Shown here: positions 9,379 through 17,671 of the stretch, piece by piece
Layout of the letters: every line of letters starts with the position of its first letter
Numbering within the stretch: the stretch's first letter is position 1
DNA from: Streptomyces sp. NBC_00683
GTDB lineage: Bacteria; Actinomycetota; Actinomycetes; Streptomycetales; Streptomycetaceae
Assembly: GCF_036226745.1 (NCBI RefSeq)
Contig: NZ_CP109013.1
Span: 8,184,001-8,248,000, forward strand
Length of the DNA stretch: 64,000 bases
Direction of reading: 5' to 3'
Position numbers and translations under genes: made by a program
The notes under the pieces: generated by a model
What the model saw: only the letters and a program-made list of their open reading frames with translations
Database searches by the model: none
What the model was told of the DNA's origin: nothing

Positions 9379-9855
9379 AGGCGTGGCGGGTCCACCGGAC
9401 CCGCAGGGGTCCGCATCAGGCGGGCCGTCGCACGGGATGCCAAGCGGCTCACCCGCCTCGTCACCACCTCACGCGCCTACGACGGGCCGTACGCGCCGAT
9501 GGTCCAGGGGTACCGGGTCGGCCCGGACTACATCGAGACCCACCAGGTCTTCGTTGCCGTCGGCGCCGACGACCGCGTGCTCGGCTTCTACTCGCTGGTC
9601 GTCTCCCCGCCCGAACTCGACCTCATGTTCGTCGGCGACGACGCCCAGGGGCTGGGCATCGGGCGCCTCCTGGTCGGTCACCTACTGGACGAGGCGCGCC
9701 GCGCCGGACTGAGCGAAGTACGAGTGGTCTCGCATCCGCCCGCCGAAGGCTTCTACCGCAGCGTGGGCGCGGAGCGCACCGGTACGGTGCCGGCCAGCCC
9801 GCCCGCGGTGATGTGGGACCGGCCCGAGCTGACCCTCCCGATCGAGAGCCCCTGA
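9358..9855 (+). CDS. GNAT-family N-acetyltransferase
   Basis: 165 aa. The GNAT core begins at VRIRRAVARDAKRLTRLV (about residue 18) and includes DLMFVGDDAQGLGIGRLL, where QGLGIG is the acetyl-CoA pyrophosphate loop (motif A), followed by EARRAGLSEVRV. It transfers an acetyl group to an unknown amine substrate. The first 17 residues precede the conserved fold; a downstream GTG at 9409 is an alternative start. The ATG at 9358 lies inside the loop of a strong inverted repeat, so expression may be controlled there. Confidence 0.85.
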   Translation: MKSSITYRRGGSTGPAGVRIRRAVARDAKRLTRLVTTSRAYDGPYAPMVQGYRVGPDYIETHQVFVAVGADDRVLGFYSLVVSPPELDLMFVGDDAQGLGIGRLLVGHLLDEARRAGLSEVRVVSHPPAEGFYRSVGAERTGTVPASPPAVMWDRPELTLPIESP

Positions 9856-9859
9856 CGGC

Positions 9860-9892
9860 GAGTGGCCCGGCCGTCTCCCGGCCGGGCCACTC
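9860..9892. terminator. Bidirectional hairpin terminator
   Basis: A perfect 14-bp GC-rich stem (9860-9873 with 9879-9892) and 5-nt loop between the convergent GNAT and VOC genes. Confidence 0.85.
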
Positions 9893-9915
9893 GGATGCGC
9901 CACAGGCAGCCGCTG

Positions 9916-10302
9916 CTACGACCAGCCGCCGTACGGGCGGGTGATGAGTTCCATCCCGTGCCCGCTCGGGTCGGGGAAGTAGATCCCGCGCCCGCCGTCG
10001 TTGTGGTTGATCTCGCCGGGGAGCTTCTGGTGGGGATCGGCGTAGTACGCGGTCCCCTGCGCCTTGATCCGCTCGAAGGCGGTATCGAACTCCGCCTCGG
10101 AAATGAGGAACGCATAGTGCTGCGCGGTGATCGATTCAGCGGGAATGGTCGCGAAATCCAGCGTCACGCCGTTCGCGAGAACGAGCGGAATGAAGGGGCC
10201 CCATTCCCTTCCGGCGTCCAGGCCCAGAATGTGCGCCAGGAAATCGGCGGACTCGCGGTTGTCCCGGCAGTGAATGATGGTGTGATTCAACTCGACTGAC
10301 AC
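9916..10302 (-). CDS. VOC (glyoxalase/bleomycin-resistance fold) family protein
   Basis: 128 aa, one complete vicinal-oxygen-chelate unit of two beta-alpha-beta-beta-beta modules. LNHTIIHCRDNRESADFLAH supplies the first metal-site His and GRGIYFPDPSGHGMELITRP the FPDPxGHxxE motif with the second His and Glu. Family members are dioxygenases, lyases or drug-binding proteins; the substrate here cannot be read from sequence. Cytosolic, probably monocistronic, and convergent with the GNAT gene across the terminator. Confidence 0.85.
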   Translation of the reverse strand: MSVELNHTIIHCRDNRESADFLAHILGLDAGREWGPFIPLVLANGVTLDFATIPAESITAQHYAFLISEAEFDTAFERIKAQGTAYYADPHQKLPGEINHNDGGRGIYFPDPSGHGMELITRPYGGWS

Positions 10303-10693
10303 TGTGGAATGCCTCCAACGGGCATCTCACGGGCTACCTCCACGCCTCACCCGGACGGTGACCGACGCGCGATGCCGTACCCAAGATCTTAGGTGAGGGG
10401 TCACGGTGAGTCGAGGGCTTGGCCTCCGATCGCCCGGTTCCGGCCGCTCGCGCACCTCCGTCCGCACCGACCGCGCGGGGGGAGGACGGCGCCCGGCCGG
10501 CGTGGTGAAATCCCAGGTAGGTGCCACTATGGACAGCACGGGCACGTGTGTCGTCCCCCTGCGCGCAGCCGGTCGCCTGTACGGGCCAGGCCCGCGATGT
10601 CCTTGGCGGGTTACCACGTGTTCTCCCGCCGAAAGGATTCACGGAGCGACCCCGGGGCACCTGTACCACCCACTCGACGTGGTGGAGGCACCG
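10303..10693. other. Intergenic region upstream of the DUF6328 gene
   Basis: 391 bp. Open frames cross it, but none has a convincing start or protein-like composition. It must hold promoters for the VOC gene (leftward) and the DUF6328 gene (rightward), but I could not assign either with confidence. No riboswitch or tRNA was recognised. Confidence 0.5.
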
Positions 10694-11257
10694 ATGGGAC
10701 GGATACCGGCGGGCAAGGGTGGGGAGAGGGATGTGGCGGCCAGGACCGGCCGTGAGGAGACGGAGGAGGAACGGGCGGACCGGCAGTGGACGGATCTGCT
10801 GCAGGAACTGCGGGTTGCCCAGACCGGCGTGCAGATCCTCTTCGGTTTTCTGCTCGCGGTGGTCTTCCAGCCCCGGTTCGCCGACCTCTCCACCACCGAC
10901 CGGAACATCTACGTCGTCACCGTCATGCTGGGATCGGCCACGGCCGCCGCACTGATAGGGCCGGTGTCCTACCACCGGCTGCTCACCGGCAGACGGATGA
11001 AGCCGCAGACCGTGACCTGGGCCTCGCGCCTGACGAAGCTCGGGCTCGGACTGCTCTTCTGCACGATGTGCTCGACCCTGCTGCTGATCCTGCGGGTGGC
11101 GCTCCACAACGCCCTGGCCCTGTGGCTGGTGGGCGCGATGGCGCTGTGGTTCCTGGCCTGCTGGTTCGTCTTCCCGCTGTGGGCCATCGCCCGGGGGAAT
11201 CCGAAGTCCGGCGACGGCGGCCGGCCGGGCGACGGGGATTCCGGTTCCGCCGGGTGA
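10694..11257 (+). CDS. DUF6328-family four-helix membrane protein
   Basis: 187 aa from the ATG at 10694, chosen because GGAGG at 10685 lies immediately upstream. Longer frames reach back to 10406 but have no supporting signal. The charged N-terminus (REETEEERADRQWTDLLQEL) precedes helix 1 (GVQILFGFLLAVVFQPRF), and three more hydrophobic spans follow (VVTVMLGSATAAALIGPVSY; LGLGLLFCTMCSTLLLILRV; LVGAMALWFLACWFVFPLW). The pattern matches DUF6328, sometimes labelled a sodium:proton antiporter without evidence. The C-tail is Gly-rich. Role unknown. Confidence 0.8.
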   Translation: MGRIPAGKGGERDVAARTGREETEEERADRQWTDLLQELRVAQTGVQILFGFLLAVVFQPRFADLSTTDRNIYVVTVMLGSATAAALIGPVSYHRLLTGRRMKPQTVTWASRLTKLGLGLLFCTMCSTLLLILRVALHNALALWLVGAMALWFLACWFVFPLWAIARGNPKSGDGGRPGDGDSGSAG

Positions 11258-11261
11258 ACCG

Positions 11262-12071
11262 TCAGTCGTCGTCCGTCTCGGCGGGGCTGCGTACGTCCGT
11301 CACGGTGAACAGCCCGCCGTCCGGGTCGCGCAGCGTCGCCTCGGTGCCGTGGGGCACACTGCGCCGCTCCAGGAGCGTGCCTCCGTGCTCCTCCGCGACG
11401 CGGACCGTTGCCGCCACATCGGTGGTCGGGAACTGGACCTGCCAGTGCGGGCGCACCATCGGGTCGGGTGCGGCCTCGACGGCCCCGGAGCTGATCCGGG
11501 CCAGGGGACGGCCGTCGCAGCGCACGAGTACCTCCTCCTTGACGTACGAGACCTCGCAGCAGCCGGGCGCCCCGCTCTCCCAGTCCAGTACCTCGCCGTA
11601 GAAGATCGCCGCGTCGAAGGCGTTCCTGGTGCGCAGTCTGAGCCAGGCGTGCGCCCGGTGCCCGGACGGTGCGAGGGAGGCCGCGCGCCCCGTCCACTCC
11701 CAGACGCCGAACGACGCGCCGTCCCGGTCGGCGGCCAGGACCGCGCGTCCCTTGCCGATGGTCAGCGGGCCCACCGCCACCGTGCCACTGCGTTCGCGGA
11801 TGCGGGCCGAGGCCACGTCGGCGTCCCGCACCGAGAAGTACGGGGTCCAGGCCACGCCCACCTGGTAGGCGGAGGCGACCGCGCCGATCCCTGCCACGGG
11901 CACTCCGTCCGAACGGGCCATGGCGTAGTCCTTGCCCAAGGGGCCGGTGCGGAACGTCCAGCCGAGGACGGCACCGTAGAAGCGCTGGGCGGCCCCCAGC
12001 TCCCGGGTCACGAGATGGACCCAGCACGGCGCGGTGGCGCCGGTCAGCGGTGCCGGTTCGCTTGCGGTCAT
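11262..12071 (-). CDS. Two-domain VOC family protein
   Basis: 269 aa, a tandem duplication of the VOC fold. Domain 1 runs from WVHLVTRELGAAQRFYGAVL to about residue 125 and domain 2 from AWLRLRTRNAFDAAIFYGEV to the end, closing with EATLRDPDGGLFTVTDV. Tandem-VOC proteins of this type are widespread in actinobacteria, often annotated as hydroxylases or CFP-30B-like antigens, and none of those names is supported by a visible catalytic signature. It ends 4 bp from the convergent DUF6328 gene. Confidence 0.85.
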   Translation of the reverse strand: MTASEPAPLTGATAPCWVHLVTRELGAAQRFYGAVLGWTFRTGPLGKDYAMARSDGVPVAGIGAVASAYQVGVAWTPYFSVRDADVASARIRERSGTVAVGPLTIGKGRAVLAADRDGASFGVWEWTGRAASLAPSGHRAHAWLRLRTRNAFDAAIFYGEVLDWESGAPGCCEVSYVKEEVLVRCDGRPLARISSGAVEAAPDPMVRPHWQVQFPTTDVAATVRVAEEHGGTLLERRSVPHGTEATLRDPDGGLFTVTDVRSPAETDDD

Positions 12072-12226
12072 GTCGCTCTGCCTTATCGGTTCTGCGGCAT
12101 GACTTCTTCGGTGCCGCGGGGGCCAGCCCCAGCCTCATGTGTGCCGACCGCTCCCGCAACACACGGCCTCCTCCCTGCCGTGGCGGGGAGGAGGGGCGGC
12201 CGGGTGCGCGCCCGGGTGTCCGCGTC

Positions 12227-12556
12227 TCAGTCACGCGGGCGGTCGGTGTCGGGCGGGATCACCTCGTTGCCGTGGTCGCCGAGCTCGTAGGGCGAGAGTC
12301 CCCGGCCGTTGTCGGGAAAGCTGTCCGAGCCGTGCTTGTCGCTCTCCCGGATCTCCGTCCGGTGATCCGGGCGGTGCGGCTGCTCCTCGGGGCGCGGCGG
12401 CGGAAGCTCCTGGTCCCGGCGCCGCATGCCCCACCAGAAGGCGCCGACCAGCACGACCGCTACGGCAAGTCCTGCGATGCCGACGACAACCCCGATCGTG
12501 CCGGGCCCGGCAAGGGTGACGGCGAGAGAATCCCTGACTCCGTTTGTTACGTCCAT
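12227..12556 (-). CDS. DUF6479-family single-pass membrane protein
   Basis: 109 aa from the ATG at 12556; another in-frame ATG lies at 12610 but would add an unlikely 18-residue leader. One transmembrane helix (TIGVVVGIAGLAVAVVLVGA) is followed by FWWGMRRRDQELPPPRPEEQ, the conserved WWxxRRRDxEPPPPRPEEQP signature of DUF6479, then an acidic tail ending SPYELGDHGNEVIPPDTDRP. Function unknown; the family is Streptomyces-specific. The upstream promoter-like sequence predicts a nearly leaderless mRNA. Confidence 0.8.
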   Translation of the reverse strand: MDVTNGVRDSLAVTLAGPGTIGVVVGIAGLAVAVVLVGAFWWGMRRRDQELPPPRPEEQPHRPDHRTEIRESDKHGSDSFPDNGRGLSPYELGDHGNEVIPPDTDRPRD

Positions 12557-12565
12557 GCATGGCGC

Positions 12566-12590
12566 ATACCCGGGAGGATCGATAACAGAC
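12566..12590 (-). promoter_or_regulatory. Candidate sigma-B/sigma-F-type promoter of the DUF6479 gene
   Basis: On the minus strand GTCT, 15 bases, then GGGTAT fits GnnT-N14-16-GGGTAY. The -10 element ends only 9 bp before the chosen ATG, so the transcript would begin at or within about three bases of the start codon. Confidence 0.5.
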
Positions 12591-12595
12591 AGTTG

Positions 12596-12610
12596 GTGAA
12601 TGTAATTCAT
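12596..12610. promoter_or_regulatory. Palindromic operator candidate, copy 1
   Basis: GTGAATGTAATTCAT: TGAAT-GTA-ATTCA is a perfect inverted repeat. Its centre lies about 44 bp upstream of the predicted transcription start of the DUF6479 gene, an activator-like position. Confidence 0.45.
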
Positions 12611-12629
12611 ATTTTGTGACGGTGTCCTG

Positions 12630-12644
12630 GTGAAAGTGTTTCAC
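12630..12644. promoter_or_regulatory. Palindromic operator candidate, copy 2
   Basis: GTGAAAGTGTTTCAC: a perfect 6-bp inverted repeat around GTG. It resembles copy 1 (shared pattern GTGAAwGTrwTTCAy) and sits 34 bp, roughly three helical turns, further upstream. Confidence 0.45.
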
Positions 12645-12646
12645 GC

Positions 12647-12675
12647 GGTTCGAACCTGCTCGTGTCGCCGACACG
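12647..12675. repeat. Two further short palindromes
   Basis: GGTTCGAACC (12647-12656) and CGTGTC-GCC-GACACG (12661-12675) follow directly after the two operator-like palindromes. This makes an unusually dense cluster of four perfect inverted repeats in 80 bp. The rest of the gap to 12920 shows no gene. Confidence 0.4.
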
Positions 12676-12920
12676 CAGCCACTGGGTGAGCCTGGAGTGG
12701 GTGCGCTCCGTGGCAGGCCGCGGCTGCTCGTCCGACCGGGGCGGAGTGCCCGCTCGCGTGGGATCCGGAGCCACGCGTACCCCGTCGTCGTCCGGACCCG
12801 GCGGACGTCGGGCCCTCCACGGGGGCACCCGCTACACCCGCACGAGTGAACTGGGCGGCCGGTTCGTGACGATCCGCGCCAACAGCGGTATCGCCTTCCT
12901 CGAAGCCGAAAGGAACCACT

Positions 12921-13316
12921 GTGAACAGCACGGACGCACAGGCACAGGAGCACCGGGAGAGCGGCGACGTCGTGGTGGCGGTGACCGGCTGCCCGAAGGA
13001 GGACGCGCGCACCGTGTTCGACGTGCTGCGCCGTGCCTTCGTCTCCGACCGCCCGGCGAGCGACACCCCCGAGGAGGTGTCGACGACACGCCCGACCGTC
13101 TGGACAGCGACCGTCGATGTGTCCGAGGAACTCGCCGGTGCCAGGCCCACGCAGCTGTCCGCACCCGTGACCGTCGAGGCGCAGGGCGGCTACTGGGCGG
13201 TCGACCGCCTACGTCAGCACCTGGCGGACACCTTCGCCGTACGGGTCGTGGGGACGGCCGCAGGTGACCAGGAACAGGAGATCCGGCTGCGACTGGAGAG
13301 CCGCGGTCCCGCGTGA
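12921..13316 (+). CDS. Conserved hypothetical protein upstream of the molybdoenzyme genes
   Basis: 131 aa from GTG at 12921, preceded by GAAAGGAACC. I do not recognise a family. The sequence starts polar (NSTDAQAQEHRESGD), then alternates strands and helices (VVVAVTGCPKEDARTVFDVL, TVWTATVDVSEELAG, YWAVDRLRQHLADTFAVRVV), as expected for a small alpha/beta domain. No membrane segment or catalytic motif. It ends at the first possible start of the 2Fe-2S subunit gene, so it may be co-transcribed with the oxidoreductase genes; that link rests only on position. Confidence 0.65.
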   Translation: MNSTDAQAQEHRESGDVVVAVTGCPKEDARTVFDVLRRAFVSDRPASDTPEEVSTTRPTVWTATVDVSEELAGARPTQLSAPVTVEAQGGYWAVDRLRQHLADTFAVRVVGTAAGDQEQEIRLRLESRGPA

Positions 13317-13351
13317 TGCCCGCACCGCACGAAACCGGAAGGCGCCAGTCC

Positions 13352-13924
13352 ATGGACCTCACCCCCGGGAAGGGCGATTCGGACTCCGGACAGGGTCCGC
13401 TTCCGGGCACCCGCTCGACCTTCACCCTGCACATCAACGGCACCGCACGGACGGTGACGCTCGATCACCGCACCACCGTGCTGGACGCGCTGCGCGAACA
13501 CCTCGGCCTCACAGGTGCGAAGAAGGGCTGCGACCACGGTCAGTGCGGTGCCTGCACCGTGCTCGTCGACGGCCGCCGCGCCAACAGCTGCCTGCTGTTC
13601 GCGGTCGCTCAGGAGGGTGCCCGCATCACCACCGTCGAAGGGCTGGCCGACGGCGACCGGCTGCACCCCCTGCAGGCGGCCTTCCTGGAGAGGGACGCCC
13701 TGCAGTGCGGCTACTGCACCCCCGGACAGATCTGTTCGGCGGTCGGCATGCTCGGCGAGGCGGCGGACGGATTTCCCTCCCACGCCACCCCCCGCACGGC
13801 AATCGCCACCGACGGCCCGGCCGCCCTCGGGCCGGAGGAGATCCGCGAACGGATGAGCGGAAATCTCTGCCGGTGCGGCGCGTACCCCCACATCGTCCGA
13901 GCGATCGAGGACGTGGCACCGTGA
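13352..13924 (+). CDS. Aldehyde/xanthine oxidoreductase, 2Fe-2S subunit (YagT/PaoA type)
   Basis: 190 aa from the ATG at 13352, chosen because GGAAGG lies 9 bp upstream; an in-frame GTG at 13313 overlapping the previous stop is an alternative. The plant-ferredoxin-like domain has CDHGQCGACTVL plus NSCL (cluster I), and the C-terminal helical domain has CGYCTPGQICS and GNLCRCGAY (cluster II). This is the electron-transfer subunit of a xanthine-oxidase-family molybdoenzyme. Its TGA overlaps the GTG start of the FAD subunit (GTGA). Unlike E. coli PaoA, no Tat signal is visible, so a cytosolic enzyme is likely. Confidence 0.93.
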   Translation: MDLTPGKGDSDSGQGPLPGTRSTFTLHINGTARTVTLDHRTTVLDALREHLGLTGAKKGCDHGQCGACTVLVDGRRANSCLLFAVAQEGARITTVEGLADGDRLHPLQAAFLERDALQCGYCTPGQICSAVGMLGEAADGFPSHATPRTAIATDGPAALGPEEIRERMSGNLCRCGAYPHIVRAIEDVAP

Positions 13925-14916
13925 AACCCTTCGCCTATCTGCGCCCCGGCTCCGTGGCCGAGGCCGTCCGCGCCTGTGCCGAACGCCCCGGAGCCCGGTT
14001 CCTCGGCGGCGGCACCAACCTCGTCGACCTGATGAAGCTCGGCGTGGAGTCGCCCGGCCTGCTCATCGACGTCACCCGGCTCCCGCTGGACCGGGTGACG
14101 CGGACGGACGACGGCCTCCGGATCGGTGCGACCGTACGCAACAGCGACCTCGCGGCCCACCCCGATGTACGGACCGACTACCCCGCCCTGTCGCAGGCCC
14201 TCCTCGCCGGTGCCTCCGGGCAGCTCCGTAACACCGCCACGACCGGCGGGAACCTGCTCCAGCGCACCCGGTGCCCGTACTTCCAGGATGTCTCCAAGCC
14301 CTGCAACAAGAGAACACCGGGCTCCGGCTGCCCGGCCCTCGAGGGCGCCCACCGCGATCTCGCGGTGCTCGGCCACTCGCGGGACTGCGTTGCCACCAAC
14401 CCCTCGGACATGGCGGTCGCCCTCGCGGCCCTCGACGCCACCGTCCGGCTGCACGGACCCGAGGGCGAACGGACCGTGCCCGTCACCGGCTTCCACCGGC
14501 TGCCTGGCGACAACCCCGACCAGGACACCGTGATCAGGCCCGGCGAACTGATCACCGAAGTGGTGCTGCCACCGCGTCCGGACGGCGCCGCCTCGCTGTA
14601 CCGCAAGGCGCGCGACCGCGCCTCGTACGCCTTCGCGCTCGCCTCCGTCGCCGCCGTGCTGACCGTCCGCGACGGCCGTGTCGAGCAGGCTTCGCTCGCC
14701 TTCGGCGGGCTCGCCCACCGGCCGTGGCGCGCCCTGGCCGCGGAGGAGGTGCTGCGGGGCGCACCCGCCACCGACGAGACCTTCGCCCAGGCGGTGGACA
14801 CCGAACTCGAAGCCGCCAGGCCCTTGCGGGACAACGGGTTCAAGGTGTCCCTGGCACGCAATCTGGCGATCGGGGCCCTGACGGAACTCGCCGCCCCGCC
14901 GGCGCCGCCACGCTGA
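13921..14916 (+). CDS. Aldehyde/xanthine oxidoreductase, FAD-binding subunit (YagS/PaoB type)
   Basis: 331 aa from the GTG at 13921; the longer upstream frame is only a shadow over the 2Fe-2S gene. The PCMH-type FAD domain shows GARFLGGGTNLVDLMKLGVE, ATVRNSDLAAHPDV and ATTGGNLLQRT. Directly after comes RCPYFQDVSKPCNKRTPGSG followed by a Cys, the same spaced Cys insertion that binds an extra [4Fe-4S] cluster in E. coli PaoB. The C-terminal CO-dehydrogenase-flavoprotein domain follows (SYAFALASVAAVLTVRDGRV). It passes electrons from the iron-sulphur centres to its acceptor through FAD. Confidence 0.93.
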   Translation: MKPFAYLRPGSVAEAVRACAERPGARFLGGGTNLVDLMKLGVESPGLLIDVTRLPLDRVTRTDDGLRIGATVRNSDLAAHPDVRTDYPALSQALLAGASGQLRNTATTGGNLLQRTRCPYFQDVSKPCNKRTPGSGCPALEGAHRDLAVLGHSRDCVATNPSDMAVALAALDATVRLHGPEGERTVPVTGFHRLPGDNPDQDTVIRPGELITEVVLPPRPDGAASLYRKARDRASYAFALASVAAVLTVRDGRVEQASLAFGGLAHRPWRALAAEEVLRGAPATDETFAQAVDTELEAARPLRDNGFKVSLARNLAIGALTELAAPPAPPR

Positions 14917-14956
14917 GCCGCCCGGCCCGCACCCCGACGAACCGAGGACTTCCGCC

Positions 14957-17050
14957 ATGAGCCACGCACCCCAGCAGCCCGGCGCCCCCGTCGTCCGACG
15001 TGAGGGCCGGGACAAGGTCACCGGCACTGCCCGGTACGCCGCGGAGCACACCCCGCCCGGCTGCCTGTACGGGTGGGTCGTCCCCGCCACGGTCCCGAGC
15101 GGGCACGTCACCGCGACCCGCACCGCCGACGCTCTCGCCGTTCCGGGAGTGCACACCGTCCTCACCCTGGACAACGCGCCGCGGTTGAAGGAGCCCGACG
15201 ACCCGATCCTGTCGGTCCTCCAGGACGACCGGGTTCCGCACCGGGGCTGGCCCGTCGCCCTCGTCCTGGCAGAGAGTTCCGAAGCCGCCCGGGCCGGCGC
15301 GGCAGCCGTCCGCGTGGAGTACAGGACGACCGGCCACGACGTGATCCTCACCGAGGACCACCCCGGCCTCTACACGCCCGAGCAGGCCAACGGGGGCCAC
15401 CCTGCGGTACGCGAACATGGCGACGCCGACGCCGCGTTCGCCGGCGCCCCGGTGCGCATCGACGCCACGTACACGCTCGGAGGTCTGCACAACCACCCCA
15501 TGGAACCGCACGCCTCCACCGCCTGGTGGGCCGACGGACATCTGACCGTCCACGACTCCAGCCAGGGCTCCGGCGCGGTGCGCGACAGCCTCGCCCGGGC
15601 GCTGGGGATCGAGCGGGACCGCATCACCGTCATCTCCGAGCACGTCGGCGGCGGCTTCGGTTCCAAGGGCACCCCGCGCCCCCAGGCCGTGATGGCCGCG
15701 ATGGCCGCGGGGCACACCGGGCGCCCGGTCCAACTCGCGCTGCCCCGCAGGTACATGGCGGCGATCGTCGGCCACCGTGCGCCCACCGTGCAGCGGGTGC
15801 GGCTGGGTGCCGACCGCGACGGCGTGCTCGTCTCCGTCTCCCACGAGATCGTCACGCACACCTCGACGATCAAGGAGTTCGTCGAGCAGGCCGCCGTACC
15901 GGCCCGCGTCATGTACGCCTCGCCCCACAGTCGCACGGTGCACCGGGTGAGCGCCCTCGATGTGCCGAGCCCCTCCTGGATGCGCGCACCGGGCGAGGCT
16001 CCGGGAATGTACGCTCTCGAATCCGCCATGGACGAACTGGCCTGCGTCCTGGGGATCGACCCGGTCGAACTGCGCCTGCGCAACGAACCGTTGGCCGAAC
16101 CCGACAGCGGACGCCCGTTCAGCAGCCGCAACCTCGCAGCCTGTCTGAACGAAGGGGCCCGCCGGTTCGGCTGGTACGACCGGGACCCGAGCCCCGCCGC
16201 GCGGGAGGAGGGGCCGTGGCTGCTCGGCACCGGGGTCGCCTCGGCGACGTACCCGGTGCTCGTCTCCAAGGCCGCCGCCTCCGCGCATGCCGCACCGGAC
16301 GGCTCGTTCCGTATCGGGGTGAACGCCACCGACATCGGCACGGGCGCCCGCACCGTCCTGGCGCAGATCGCCGCCTCGTCCCTGGGCACCCCGTACGAGA
16401 ACGTCCGGATCGACATCGGCAACAGCGACCTGCCCGAGGCTTCCGTGGCCGGCGGCTCCTCGGGCACGGCGTCCTGGGGATCGGCGGTGCACAAGGCGGC
16501 CGGAGCCCTGGCGGACCGGCTCGCGCGACACGGCGGGCCGGTCCCGCCGGAGGGCATCACGGTCACGGCGGACACGGAGCAGGAGACCGCGGAGGAGTCC
16601 CCGTACGCCCGGCACGCCTTCGGCGCGCACTTCGCCGAGGTGGCGGTCGACTCCCTCACCGGCGAGGTCCGGGTGCGGCGGATGCTGGGCGTCTTCGCCG
16701 CCGGACACATCCTCAACTCCCTTACGGCGCGCTCCCAGTTCATGGGCGGCATGGTCATGGGCCTCGGCATGGCCCTCACCGAGGGCAGCACCATGGACCC
16801 CGTCTTCGGGGACTTCACCGAGAGCGACCTGGCCTCCTACCATGTGCCCTCGTGCGCCGACGTCCCCGAGATCCAGGTGCACTGGATCGACGAGGACGAC
16901 CCCCACCTCAACCCGATGGGCAGCAAGGGCATCGGTGAGATCGGCATCGTCGGCACGGCGGCCGCCATCGGGAACGCCGTGCGGCACGCCACCGGGGCGC
17001 GGCTGCGCACACTCCCGCTCACCCCGGACAAACTGCTGCCCTACCTGTGA
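14957..17050 (+). CDS. Aldehyde/xanthine oxidoreductase, molybdopterin-binding subunit (YagR/PaoC type)
   Basis: 697 aa. The N-terminal aldehyde-oxidase a/b hammerhead domain (GRDKVTGTARYAAEHTPPGC) is followed by the Moco-binding domains: EHVGGGFGSKG, WMRAPGEAPGMYALESAMDE, and near the C-terminus GSKGIGEIGIVGTAAAIGNA, which contains the catalytic Glu of the family. Two substrate-binding Arg of true xanthine dehydrogenases cannot be confirmed, so an aldehyde oxidoreductase is at least as likely. It starts 40 bp after the FAD subunit, after GAACCGAGGA. No Moco-insertion chaperone gene is nearby. Confidence 0.92.
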   Translation: MSHAPQQPGAPVVRREGRDKVTGTARYAAEHTPPGCLYGWVVPATVPSGHVTATRTADALAVPGVHTVLTLDNAPRLKEPDDPILSVLQDDRVPHRGWPVALVLAESSEAARAGAAAVRVEYRTTGHDVILTEDHPGLYTPEQANGGHPAVREHGDADAAFAGAPVRIDATYTLGGLHNHPMEPHASTAWWADGHLTVHDSSQGSGAVRDSLARALGIERDRITVISEHVGGGFGSKGTPRPQAVMAAMAAGHTGRPVQLALPRRYMAAIVGHRAPTVQRVRLGADRDGVLVSVSHEIVTHTSTIKEFVEQAAVPARVMYASPHSRTVHRVSALDVPSPSWMRAPGEAPGMYALESAMDELACVLGIDPVELRLRNEPLAEPDSGRPFSSRNLAACLNEGARRFGWYDRDPSPAAREEGPWLLGTGVASATYPVLVSKAAASAHAAPDGSFRIGVNATDIGTGARTVLAQIAASSLGTPYENVRIDIGNSDLPEASVAGGSSGTASWGSAVHKAAGALADRLARHGGPVPPEGITVTADTEQETAEESPYARHAFGAHFAEVAVDSLTGEVRVRRMLGVFAAGHILNSLTARSQFMGGMVMGLGMALTEGSTMDPVFGDFTESDLASYHVPSCADVPEIQVHWIDEDDPHLNPMGSKGIGEIGIVGTAAAIGNAVRHATGARLRTLPLTPDKLLPYL

Positions 17051-17070
17051 CACAGCGTGGCCCTGCCCCT

Positions 17071-17114
17071 CGGTTGCGCAACCGGCCCCCTCGGGTCACC
17101 CTGATGAGTGACCC
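17071..17114. repeat. Two inverted repeats downstream of the molybdoenzyme genes
   Basis: CGGTTGCGCAACCG (17071-17084) is a perfect 14-bp palindrome. GGGTCAC (17093-17099) and GTGACCC (17108-17114) form a second hairpin. They may end the molybdoenzyme transcript or bind a regulator of the next gene. Confidence 0.45.
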
Positions 17115-17203
17115 AGAAGTGGATACTGCTCACGCTTCGTGTTCGGGGGTCGTTGGTACAGACGGGGTGAAGTACGTGGGCCTCGCGGTGAGGAGCCTCG
17201 ACG

Positions 17204-17671
17204 ATGACCGTTCCACTCGACCGGCACTATCTGGTCGAACTGCAGGTGTCGGCAGAGCGCATTTCCCAGCTGCGGCGCATAGTCGCCGCACACCTTCGTC
17301 ACTGGAGCCTCGATCTGCACGTCCGGCCGGTGTGCCGGGCCGCGGACGAGCTCCTGACCAACGTCCAGCGGCATGTCGGCGACGACAACAAGTGCGTCGT
17401 CGAACTCCGCTGGACCGGCCGCCATCTGACGGTGTCCGTGGCCGACAACGACTCCCGGATGCCCAGGCTGCTCAGCGGCGGTGGCGGCGGCCTCAGCAGG
17501 GTCATGGCTCTCAGCGACAGCTGGGGCACCTGCCGGACCACCGACGGCAAGGTCGTCTGGTTCACGCGATACGCCGAGGCGCCGCGGACCACCGGCCTGC
17601 TGCCGCGTACGCCGCTCCCCGACGGCCGCACGTTCCGCAGCCGGCCCGTCCCGGAGCCCGTCCTCGTGTGA
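17204..17671 (+). CDS. ATP-binding protein, anti-sigma-factor-like (HATPase_c_2)
   Basis: 155 aa. It has the RsbW/SpoIIAB-type GHKL fold: VCRAADELLTNVQRHV is the N box with its conserved E and N, LTVSVADNDSRMP is the G1 box, and GGGGGLSRVMALSDSWG the G2 region. Streptomyces encode many such small kinases; some bind sigma factors, others act with STAS-domain antagonists. No sigma factor or antagonist gene is adjacent. The start ATG at 17204 follows GAGGAG. Confidence 0.85.
   Translation: MTVPLDRHYLVELQVSAERISQLRRIVAAHLRHWSLDLHVRPVCRAADELLTNVQRHVGDDNKCVVELRWTGRHLTVSVADNDSRMPRLLSGGGGGLSRVMALSDSWGTCRTTDGKVVWFTRYAEAPRTTGLLPRTPLPDGRTFRSRPVPEPVLV

Noticed and set aside
12647..12656. GGTTCGAACC resembling a tRNA T-loop
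   Set aside because: No acceptor, D or anticodon stem can be built around it. It is a short palindrome within a palindrome cluster.
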